This document shows, piece after piece, positions 16,927 to 23,933 of a DNA stretch of 32,834 bases; within the stretch, counting starts at the first letter, position 1, and each line of letters starts with the position of its first letter. Position numbers and translations under genes: made by a program. Source of the stretch: Candidatus Heimdallarchaeota archaeon. Its GTDB lineage: Archaea; Asgardarchaeota; Heimdallarchaeia; Hodarchaeales; Hodarchaeaceae. The notes beneath the pieces are model-generated. The model was not told the DNA's origin. It saw nothing but the letters and a program-made list of their open reading frames with translations, and made no database searches. The stretch lies in NCBI GenBank assembly GCA_020353515.1, contig CP070695.1, forward strand, positions 93,956-126,789, written 5' to 3'.

Positions 16927-17457
16927 ATGGTTTCATCTAGTATACCAACGCACAATAGTAATAAGGCATTTCTGATTATAAAAATGGATTTAATGGAATT
17001 TGCAGTTCCTATTACTCAAGTAGATGGGATAGTGGAGTTTGATAACGAGTTTCATGAGAATACGGAATCAGAATTTTGTTTAGGTAAATATTATAATCAG
17101 AACAAAGTAATACCTATCCTAAATCTAAAAAGCTATTTACATTGTCCCTCTAAAACCTTTAATCAAACAACACAATCAAGAATCCTTTTCTTGAGGTGTA
17201 CAGAGAAAATAAAACATTCACTTGATACAATCAACATTGGTTTCGGTGTTGATGCGCTTGTTGGTATGTATCACACCGCTACATCGGAAAGGGGAAAAAA
17301 AACGCAATTGGAGGTTTCTGAAGAACTTAAATGCTTTGAAATAAATTCATATGTTAAAATAAACGCTACATTATATCCTATTTTAGACTTGATAGAGTTG
17401 TTGGATTTAACTTCATTGAAAGGAACACTTGAACAGCTTTTACCAGAAAAAATTTAA
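16927..17457 (+). CDS. Stand-alone CheW-like domain protein
   Basis: A 176-residue protein covering one CheW-like domain, the double SH3-like barrel that couples chemoreceptors to CheA. Seen: AFLIIKMDLMEFAVPITQVDGIVEF (about 15-39), matching the 'f.lg...yalpi..V.eIi' opening; LGKYYNQNKVIPILNLKSYL (about 56-75), the 'v.G.in.rG.viPvidL' core; and ATLYPILDLIELLDL near the end, the last strand-helix pair. It has no kinase or receiver domain. ATG 16927 has GGGA seven bases upstream. The histidine kinase gene follows at once. No CheA, methyl-accepting protein, CheY or archaellum gene is in the window, so a role other than standard chemotaxis is possible. Confidence 0.85.
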   Translation: MVSSSIPTHNSNKAFLIIKMDLMEFAVPITQVDGIVEFDNEFHENTESEFCLGKYYNQNKVIPILNLKSYLHCPSKTFNQTTQSRILFLRCTEKIKHSLDTINIGFGVDALVGMYHTATSERGKKTQLEVSEELKCFEINSYVKINATLYPILDLIELLDLTSLKGTLEQLLPEKI

Positions 17458-17497
17458 TAATAACGTTTATTGCTTAACACAAACAGGAAAAAGATTT

Positions 17498-18982
17498 GTG
17501 CTTAAGTGGGGTAATTTAGTGGAAAATATAGGGAAAAATATCAGAGTATTTTGTCTTTATGAGAAACAGCATGAACTTGAGTCTTTTCTAAATACTGCAC
17601 TGGCACAAACACAGGTTCAACGGTATCTAATCAGTTTTTCTACTTCTACAAAATCTTCCTCGAAACTTTACTTATCTGTAAAAAATGGCTTTAAAACCAT
17701 AATAATCAAGGTACCAGCAAAAATTTCTGAAAAATGGAAGAAAAGTGTGTTTTTAACCAATTTAGATGACTTTTTAGGTGATTTTTCAGAATATTCAACA
17801 CGTCAAAACTTTTTCCTCGATTTTACAGCTTTGAAAGTCACTACAAGCTTTGTAAAATTCGTTGAATCGTCATTAGAGGATAAAATTTCCGATCATGAAT
17901 TCTCATATTCAATCTTCTCTCTTTTTCTTGAAAAAAATCTAAGCAAACGAGTATTAACCCAACTAGCTTTCAAATATCCCTTTTTATGCTTAACAGATTC
18001 TCATATTCACCCCAATTTTTATTACGAAGCTGAGAAGGGAGGAAAATTTCCCAACACTCTACGAGATCTTTATCAACCTATTCAGCTATTGCTTGAGGAA
18101 TTAGAGAAAGATTCATTAGAACATGATCGCTTAAATAAGGAATTATTTATGTTATCAACACATAGCAATGTTCTTGAAACTTCATTAGCAACATTTCTTG
18201 AAATGGAGAGGGATCGGATAGGATCAGAACGAAAAAGCGTTCCAGCTGATTTAATTTCCTTATCAGACTATAGAAATCTCAAGCAACGATATGATGAGAA
18301 GACTCAGATGCTTTCTGCGGTTAGTCATGACCTAAAATCACCTATAGCTGCAATTCAAGGTTTTGCGGAGATATTACGAGATGGTTTAGCTGGAGAAGTC
18401 ACTCAAGAGATGAAAAAACATCTTGAAATGATAGTATCTAATTCAAAGAGACTTTCTAGGATGGTTGAGAGTATCATGGAAATGGAATCACTTGATCGTT
18501 CTGATTATATTGATGAAAAACAGACTTTTGATCTTGTCGAGATGATAGATGATGCTAAAATGTCAGTTCTTCCCCAAATGATCCAAAAAGATCTGGAGAT
18601 CCAAACATATACTCCTGATTCATTAGAAATGGTTGGGAATCGTGAACTATTGTTACGAGCTTTACAAAACATATTGGATAATGCGGTAAAATACTCTCCT
18701 CCAAAAAAAGGACAAATAGAACTATTTACTGAAGAACAAGACCTCAAGGGTCACAAAGTTATCAAAATAACAGTTAAAGATAATGGATTTGGATTTAACA
18801 AAAAGAATTTAAAACGCGTATTTGAGCCATTCACCAAATTTGAGCCTGGTTCGACATCAACAGGCTTGGGATTATCCATTGTAAAAAAAATCGTGGAATC
18901 AATTCACGATGGGACAATTGAAATCACCTCACCTGGGAGAAAAAAGGGAACTACTGTTACCATCTTTCTTCCAAAGACATAA
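17498..18982 (+). CDS. Sensor histidine kinase with an N-terminal MEDS-like domain
   Basis: A cytoplasmic kinase of 494 residues as started here. The catalytic part is complete: H-box with the phospho-acceptor His277 in SAVSHDLKSP, N-box Asn391/Asn395 in QNILDNAVKY, G1 Asp428-Asn-Gly-Phe-Gly, F-box FEPFTKF and G2 GLGLSI (456-461). No transmembrane segment is seen. The first 180 residues run IRVFCLYEKQHELESFL and end YPFLCLTDSHIHPNFYY; this layout resembles the MEDS (DcmR sensory) domain, an inference. A helical linker follows. The frame opens at TTG 17429, overlapping the CheW-like gene by 29 bases; GTG 17498 (AGGA nine bases upstream) and GTG 17519 (GGGG seven bases upstream) are better supported. 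No cognate response regulator gene lies nearby. Confidence 0.92.
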   Translation: MLKWGNLVENIGKNIRVFCLYEKQHELESFLNTALAQTQVQRYLISFSTSTKSSSKLYLSVKNGFKTIIIKVPAKISEKWKKSVFLTNLDDFLGDFSEYSTRQNFFLDFTALKVTTSFVKFVESSLEDKISDHEFSYSIFSLFLEKNLSKRVLTQLAFKYPFLCLTDSHIHPNFYYEAEKGGKFPNTLRDLYQPIQLLLEELEKDSLEHDRLNKELFMLSTHSNVLETSLATFLEMERDRIGSERKSVPADLISLSDYRNLKQRYDEKTQMLSAVSHDLKSPIAAIQGFAEILRDGLAGEVTQEMKKHLEMIVSNSKRLSRMVESIMEMESLDRSDYIDEKQTFDLVEMIDDAKMSVLPQMIQKDLEIQTYTPDSLEMVGNRELLLRALQNILDNAVKYSPPKKGQIELFTEEQDLKGHKVIKITVKDNGFGFNKKNLKRVFEPFTKFEPGSTSTGLGLSIVKKIVESIHDGTIEITSPGRKKGTTVTIFLPKT

Positions 18983-19103
18983 ACATAATTTTTTATATTA
19001 AAATAAAGGATGGTATTTTCGACTTTATCTTGAGATAGATAATGTCAATAACCCTCTCAACAAGGATCCCCTCCTCTAATCAAAACCCCTTGAGATTATT
19101 AAA

Positions 19104-19436
19104 TTGGAAATCAATCCCCTTAAGCATTTTGAAAAGGAATATGCTCTTCTAATCCTCCAATACCTCCATTTGAACCCTAATGGACGAACATTGGAGCAAA
19201 TTTATTCCTCAATTGAACATCAGGCCTCTCCTTCAACAGTCAAGTCTAGGATAGATGTCCTTCTTGACCTTGATTTAATTTACAAGATTCGAGGAAACGA
19301 AGAGTTTGAGGTACTCTATGCCCTAACCGAACGGGGAAGATGTGCGAGTGAGGTTGTTTGGGATCTGTTCAGAATTATTTTGAATCCACATGATAGTAAA
19401 AGAGACGATAGTGGTCTTATCGATTTCTATCGTTAA
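19104..19436 (+). CDS. Winged-helix DNA-binding protein
   Basis: A 110-residue protein with the helix-helix-turn-helix-wing pattern of small archaeal transcription factors: YALLILQYLHLNPNGRTLEQIYSSI (about 13-37) as helices one and two, ASPSTVKSRIDVLLDLDLIYKI (about 41-62) as the recognition helix and first wing strand, then VLYALTERGRCASEVV (about 70-85), the 'Y.LT..G' wing ending common in PadR/MarR-like proteins. It probably binds DNA as a dimer. TTG 19104 is the first start in frame, with only weak SD. It lies 121 bases after the histidine kinase gene in the same direction; it has no phospho-acceptor receiver domain, so a link with that kinase is only positional. Confidence 0.85.
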   Translation: MEINPLKHFEKEYALLILQYLHLNPNGRTLEQIYSSIEHQASPSTVKSRIDVLLDLDLIYKIRGNEEFEVLYALTERGRCASEVVWDLFRIILNPHDSKRDDSGLIDFYR

Positions 19437-19529
19437 AAACTGGTCACACATCTTATGACTCTTTCTATTTACTTTAATCTTCCCAAAATTTCATATTGAT
19501 TAACTATTACCTCCCATAGGGGATTATCC

Positions 19530-20537
19530 ATGTCCGTTGTTCCTGAAAAAATGCAGAACCTCCTTAAAAAACAAAAGTATCAACTTTCTGGGAAGAATAC
19601 GGCTGTTAAAAAATGTAATTGGACTCATAATGCTTTAAGAGAAAATCGTCTTTGTTATAAGCGTTTTTATGGAATTCAATCTCACAGATGCATTCAATTT
19701 TCACCCACGTTAATCTGTAATTTTTCGTGTCAGTTTTGTTGGCGAATCCATGAATCTGACCTTGGTTTAAGAAATATGTTTATGGATTATGATCCCAGTG
19801 ACCATAAAAAGATCACAAATATGTTCGACACTCCAGAAACGGTTGTTAATGGTATTCTAGAAGGCCAACGAAAAATTATATGTGGATATAAGCCATACGT
19901 GGACCCTATGAAATATAATGAGGCTATGAATCCTCAACATGCTACCATGAGTTTAACTGGAGAACCATTTCTTTATCCGTGGATTCCAGAATTAATTCAA
20001 GAATTAAAAAAACATAAAATGACAGTTTTTATTGTATCAAACGGGAGTATTCCAAGAACTTTACAAGCTATTTTAGAAACAAAGCAGTATCCCACCCAAC
20101 TTTACATCACTCTACCTGCTCCTGGAAAAAAGAATTTTTATCGAACACATCGTCCTCTAGAAAAGGACATTACATTAAACCGGATTTGGGAAACATTGAA
20201 AATAATTGGGAAGAGTGTTCCATTCAGAACAGTTGCCCGTTTAACCCTCGCTGAAGGTTTAAATTTGATCAATCCTTCTGGATATGCTGAAATGATCAGA
20301 ACTATGAAACCGTCATTTATTGAGGTTAAAGGTGTTGTTCACGTGGGCGCTACTGAAAAAAGAATTCCACGATCAGCAATGCCATCTCACGAACGAATCT
20401 ATTCTTTTTCTCAAGAAGTAGAGAGTTTAACTGATTATAAAATAGTTAGAGAATCTGATGTAAGTCGTTTGGTGATCTTATCTAATGATAAGACTCCCTT
20501 AATGATCCCTGAACTAAAAAAATCAACAAAAAATTAA
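19530..20537 (+). CDS. taw1: tRNA 4-demethylwyosine synthase (radical SAM)
   Basis: Makes the tricyclic 4-demethylwyosine base from N1-methylguanosine at position 37 of tRNA-Phe, using pyruvate carbons, the second step of wyosine synthesis in archaea. The 335-residue protein has the radical-SAM motif CNFSCQFCWR (Cys63, 67, 70), which binds the catalytic [4Fe-4S]. The three further Cys (29, 42, 54), spaced 13 and 12, are those of the second cluster of Taw1. SLTGEPFLYPWIPELI (about 135-150) is the SAM-binding GGEP-like segment, and VKGVVHVGATEKR is a family signature. ATG 19530 has GGGGAT six bases upstream. No Taw2 or Taw3 gene adjoins it. This is the strongest single sign that the DNA is archaeal. 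Confidence 0.97.
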   Translation: MSVVPEKMQNLLKKQKYQLSGKNTAVKKCNWTHNALRENRLCYKRFYGIQSHRCIQFSPTLICNFSCQFCWRIHESDLGLRNMFMDYDPSDHKKITNMFDTPETVVNGILEGQRKIICGYKPYVDPMKYNEAMNPQHATMSLTGEPFLYPWIPELIQELKKHKMTVFIVSNGSIPRTLQAILETKQYPTQLYITLPAPGKKNFYRTHRPLEKDITLNRIWETLKIIGKSVPFRTVARLTLAEGLNLINPSGYAEMIRTMKPSFIEVKGVVHVGATEKRIPRSAMPSHERIYSFSQEVESLTDYKIVRESDVSRLVILSNDKTPLMIPELKKSTKN

Positions 20538-20765
20538 CCACTGATTGAAAAAATATATAACATCCTTTTTTAAAGAATAGGTTACATGATCAAATAAAAG
20601 TGTGTCATTTTATTCAGGAAATCTAAGAATTCTGTGAACTCGAAACCTATGAAAGAGATACTTTCGTTTTCCGTCTCTTCATAATTCCCGAGGTTTTATG
20701 GATAATTAATGACGATTTTAAGGTTTAATAATATTGAATAGATAATTGACACAGGTGTTAACAAG
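20538..20765. other. Intergenic region with a candidate RNA structure
   Basis: 228 bases. A T tract at 20566-20571, 28 bases after the taw1 stop, is a likely terminator. From 20643 to 20696 the + strand can fold: AAACCT (20643-20648) pairs with AGGTTT (20691-20696), and ATGAAAGAGA (20649-20658) pairs with TCTCTTCAT (20674-20682) with one bulged A. GAAAG (20651-20655) can instead pair with CTTTC (20661-20665). No C/D-box or tRNA features were seen. Whether it is transcribed is unknown. Confidence 0.35.
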
Positions 20766-20966
20766 ATGAAACTTGCAGAAAAAACAATTGATTCAATAAC
20801 ACGGTTAAAATTAAAATCTGGAACAGCAATTGAAATTCACTTAATTACTCAAGATGAAGATATCAATCGATTAATTATCGAAAAAGGTGATGAAAGTCTT
20901 TCACTTGACCAGGAAGAGATTTCAGATTTTATTTCCTTGTTCAATGACTTCTTAGAAAGTATGTAG
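20766..20966 (+). CDS. Small single-domain protein, paralogue of the next gene's N-terminus
   Basis: I do not recognise this 66-residue protein. Predicted layout is three or four beta strands (about 10-18, 20-27, 33-39, 44-47) and one C-terminal amphipathic helix (about 49-65). It aligns without gaps over residues 11-60 with the N-terminus of the protein at 20989-21999: Thr12, Gly19, Ile22, Thr28, Ile38, Leu45, Leu47, Asp48, Glu51, Asp54 and Phe55 are identical. A tandem duplication is the simple explanation. The strand-strand-strand-helix order recalls PC4-like nucleic-acid-binding folds, but this is only a guess. AGGTG at 20753-20757 lies eight bases before ATG 20766. The next gene starts 22 bases downstream, so the two are surely cotranscribed. 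Confidence 0.8.
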   Translation: MKLAEKTIDSITRLKLKSGTAIEIHLITQDEDINRLIIEKGDESLSLDQEEISDFISLFNDFLESM

Positions 20967-20988
20967 GTTTAAGAGGAGCTGTATTTCC

Positions 20989-21999
20989 TTGGAAATTGAA
21001 TACCAAAATAAATATGTAGTCACATGGTGTTTAGATCGTAAAGGATCTCGTATTTGCTTGCAAGCTACAACAACGGAAAATAAACTGCGAAAAATTGGTA
21101 TTATTAGCGAGGGTTTCAATTTAGAACTAGATGATGCAGAAGCTATAGATTTTCTGAACATTATAAGTCAAATTGCTGCATCAACTCAATTTGTTCCACA
21201 TAAGGTTGTTCCGATTGAACAGGAAAGTCCTCCTGAAGTAAAGGAAGAGATTTCTCCAGAATTCATACCTCCCCTTGAGGAACCTACCATTCCAGAGGTT
21301 ATTCCTAAAGTAGAAGAACCTATAGCTCCTGAGGTTCCTGATTCTTCTGAAATCATTCAAATTCTGAAAGAATCAGAGCGTACATATGCTGAAATCACTC
21401 CTAGTTCTCCAGATGATGTTTCTGTTGAGGTTCCTCCTGAAGTGGTAGAAACCACACCAATATCTTATGAGACTGAAGAGGAAATAGTTAAAGAAATTCC
21501 CGAAACTGAATCACTTCCAAGTCAAGAGGAATCCGAGGTAACAAGACAAGAAATTGAAACTGCATCTTTCTTTCAACAATCTGTATCAAAAAGCCCCCTT
21601 GAAATGTTACTTGAAGAAGATGAGGGAGAGAAAGAGGAGGAGGATGTTTCAGACGTTCCTTCAATATCCCATCCTGAGGTTGAAGATTATACGCCTCCCA
21701 TAGAATCTAAGAAAACTTATTCTCCTGATGACCTTGAAACTGAAGCATTCTTTAGTAAATTCGATACAAAAAGAACAATAGATCTTTTACAAAGACCTGA
21801 ACCTGAACCTAAGCTTGAACCTGAACCCGAGCCTGAACCCGAAGCTAAGCCTGAGTATAAAAGGGCGGTTCAATTAGAACCTACTCCGCAGTTCGTGAAA
21901 AGAGAGCCCGTCAAGACTGAAGCTGAGAGAAGAGCCGAAATTGAAAAAGAGAGAGCTGAAAGAAGAAGACGATTGTGGGAATTGACACGAGGATTCTAA
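20989..21999 (+). CDS. Acidic Pro/Glu-rich protein with an N-terminal small domain
   Basis: A 336-residue protein of unknown function in three parts. Residues 1-64 are a folded domain homologous, in register, to the whole of the preceding small protein. Residues 70-295 are acidic, Pro/Glu-rich and surely disordered, ending in EP repeats (270-290). Residues 303-336 are a basic helix, VKREPVKTEAERRAEIEKE then RAERRRRLWELTRGF. Within the disordered region a short motif occurs twice: ETASFFQQSVSK with LEMLL (190-208) and ETEAFFSKFDTK with IDLL (250-267). Such duplicated motifs often bind a partner. TTG 20989 is used because AGAGGAG at 20972-20978 lies ten bases before it. No membrane segment or signal peptide. 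Confidence 0.85.
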   Translation: MEIEYQNKYVVTWCLDRKGSRICLQATTTENKLRKIGIISEGFNLELDDAEAIDFLNIISQIAASTQFVPHKVVPIEQESPPEVKEEISPEFIPPLEEPTIPEVIPKVEEPIAPEVPDSSEIIQILKESERTYAEITPSSPDDVSVEVPPEVVETTPISYETEEEIVKEIPETESLPSQEESEVTRQEIETASFFQQSVSKSPLEMLLEEDEGEKEEEDVSDVPSISHPEVEDYTPPIESKKTYSPDDLETEAFFSKFDTKRTIDLLQRPEPEPKLEPEPEPEPEAKPEYKRAVQLEPTPQFVKREPVKTEAERRAEIEKERAERRRRLWELTRGF

Positions 22000-22010
22000 T
22001 TCATATTCTA

Positions 22011-22028
22011 CCATTTTTCTTTTTTCCT
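22011..22028 (+). terminator. T-rich terminator after the acidic Pro/Glu-rich gene
   Basis: Five T, a C and six T followed by CCTC begin 13 bases after the stop codon at 21999. Likely end of the two-gene transcript, which would make the HAD gene at 22055 a separate unit. Confidence 0.65.
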
Positions 22029-22054
22029 CTAAACTGACGAGAGTTCTTTTAAAA

Positions 22055-22702
22055 ATGGAAACCTCAAGAATACCTATTTCTGCAATCATTTTTGACGCGG
22101 GGGATGTTCTTGTCCATAAGATTCCAAACGATCAAGTCAAAGTTTGGAATGAGTTTCTAGTTCACTTCAATAACTCAAAAATAGATCCTCAGATATGTTT
22201 TGCCGAATTGTATGAAAAAGTTCGAACTTTGGGCTCTGATTTCAAGTTTAAACATGTTTCACTCAACTTAATAGGACCAGAAATCGAAATTTCTTTAATT
22301 GAAGAATATGAAATCCAAAAATGGTGGCAAAACCCTGATCCTCATCTTGTTAAAATGGTGTCTAAATTAGAAATAATTGGATATAAAATTGGCATCTTAA
22401 CAGATAGTGCTCTTCCTTCTACAAAAATCCGTAAGGTTTTATTTCAAATATCACCATTTATTAATCAGATAGTGTCTTCACGTGACATCGGAGTAATGAA
22501 ACCTGAAAAGGAAATGTATTCCAAAATATTATCAGACCTTGAAATACCACCTAATAAGGCTTTATTCATTGCCCATGATCCTGATGAAATAAGTGGAGCA
22601 TTAGAATCAGGACTGTTCTGTGAAAATTTTGAGTTAATTGGTGATTTGAATAAATTACTTGAAGTAATTCAAAGGAAATATATTTTGGCAAAAATGGTGT
22701 AA
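22055..22702 (+). CDS. HAD-superfamily protein with altered active site
   Basis: A 215-residue HAD-fold protein with a helical cap (about 20-90). The nucleophile Asp14 is present in IIFDAGDVLV, Thr116 in GILTDS is motif II and Lys149 in GVMKPEKEMY is motif III. Two normal phosphatase features are missing: the general acid two residues after the nucleophile is Gly16, and the motif IV acidic pair is Ala173-His174 (FIAHDPDEISGA). Cap length and motif spacing fit class I HADs such as phosphoglycolate phosphatase relatives. With these changes it may have weak or different activity. ATG 22055 has little SD. The GH57 gene starts three to eight bases after the stop, with its SD overlapping the stop, so translation is coupled. 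Confidence 0.85.
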   Translation: METSRIPISAIIFDAGDVLVHKIPNDQVKVWNEFLVHFNNSKIDPQICFAELYEKVRTLGSDFKFKHVSLNLIGPEIEISLIEEYEIQKWWQNPDPHLVKMVSKLEIIGYKIGILTDSALPSTKIRKVLFQISPFINQIVSSRDIGVMKPEKEMYSKILSDLEIPPNKALFIAHDPDEISGALESGLFCENFELIGDLNKLLEVIQRKYILAKMV

Positions 22703-22707
22703 GAATC

Positions 22708-23904
22708 TTGTCTATTAAGCAAAAAAAAGTGCCTTTTGTAGCAGTATTACATGCATATCAGCCCCCTACTCAAGAAGCGAATATTCTCGATCGGATTGTG
22801 AAAAAATGCTATTTACCAGTAGCACAAGCCTTACAAAATAATCCTGATCTTAAAATTACTCTAAATATAAACGCTAGTCTCACAGAGATGCTAGAAGACG
22901 ATTACCTAATCGTGATTGAAAAATATGCAGAGCTGGCACGGAATGGTCAGATTGAATTTCTAGATTCAGGAGCTTATCATCCTATTCTACCACTTATTTC
23001 TCAAAGAGAAGCAAGAAAGCAAATTACAATGAATAAAAAGATTAATTCTCGAATTTTTGGCTCTATTTGGAAACCTGAGGGTTTTTGGCCCCCTGAACTT
23101 GCTGTGTCTGAAACTGTTGCGACCTTAGTTGAATCCCTCGGATATAGGCATATGATCGTTCCAGAAATAGCTATTAGCTCGAATTCCCCTTTTCCAACTC
23201 CGTTGCTAACAAGATTGCCTATCCATCCGAGTGCACCCAACCTTTTCCTTATTAACCGTAATCGTGATGTTTCAAACAATATTTCATTTCGAAGATATGC
23301 TACAATCCAGAACGCCTTAGAACATTTTATCCAATTAACTACAGTTCAACCTGAAGGGGTATTAGTCTATGCAGCTGACTTAGAAACATTTGGAGAACAC
23401 CATCGTCAATATGAGAAATTTTTAATTCAATTACTCCAATTAACTGATTCACGAACTATCTCTGATCTTACAAATTTGCCAAGTCAACCCATTGTGGAGT
23501 TTCGTAGTAGTAGTTGGAGCACCTCTGAGGAAGATCTTTATCGAGATATTCCTTTTCCTCTTTGGGCATATCCAGGCAATAGTATTCATGAGTTATTGAA
23601 CTTTCATTCAGATTTACTTTCAGAGACTCTTGAATTTTTATTATTTAAGAAGGATGAGACTGAATACGAGGTTAAAATGGCGTTACAAGCTGTTGCTAAA
23701 GCCCAACATTCATGTCAAACATGGTGGGCTTCGACTAAAGACCATTTTAGCAAAGAATTGATCCAAAAAGGATTTGATGCCCAAAGATCCGCACTAGATC
23801 TTACATTAATGGCAATTGGATCAGAGAGTGAACATACTATACCAAAAGGTGTATCTGATCGCATTAGTAGGCGATTGCAGCGATATTTATCTCGTATTCG
23901 ATAA
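22708..23904 (+). CDS. Glycoside hydrolase family 57 protein
   Basis: A 398-residue retaining GH57 enzyme, an incomplete alpha/beta barrel that cleaves or transfers alpha-glucans. Conserved regions are in order: LHAYQPP (14-20; His15 and Gln18 match the HxHQP motif, with Tyr in place of Glu-like spacing), NINASLTEML (53-62), KPEGFWPPE (122-130; Glu130 the likely nucleophile) and AADLETFGEHH (222-232; Asp224 the likely acid). No signal peptide, so it is intracellular and probably acts on glycogen or maltodextrin. Amylase, amylopullulanase and 4-alpha-glucanotransferase cannot be told apart. TTG 22708 has GGTG eight bases upstream, overlapping the HAD stop codon. The M20 gene follows after 29 bases with a strong SD. 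Confidence 0.92.
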   Translation: MSIKQKKVPFVAVLHAYQPPTQEANILDRIVKKCYLPVAQALQNNPDLKITLNINASLTEMLEDDYLIVIEKYAELARNGQIEFLDSGAYHPILPLISQREARKQITMNKKINSRIFGSIWKPEGFWPPELAVSETVATLVESLGYRHMIVPEIAISSNSPFPTPLLTRLPIHPSAPNLFLINRNRDVSNNISFRRYATIQNALEHFIQLTTVQPEGVLVYAADLETFGEHHRQYEKFLIQLLQLTDSRTISDLTNLPSQPIVEFRSSSWSTSEEDLYRDIPFPLWAYPGNSIHELLNFHSDLLSETLEFLLFKKDETEYEVKMALQAVAKAQHSCQTWWASTKDHFSKELIQKGFDAQRSALDLTLMAIGSESEHTIPKGVSDRISRRLQRYLSRIR

Positions 23905-23933
23905 AACTGATAACATCGAAGGAGACAATCCTT

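Noticed and set aside
20766..20966. PC4-like transcription coactivator
   Set aside because: Strand and helix order is similar, but no diagnostic residues were found; left as a fold hypothesis only.
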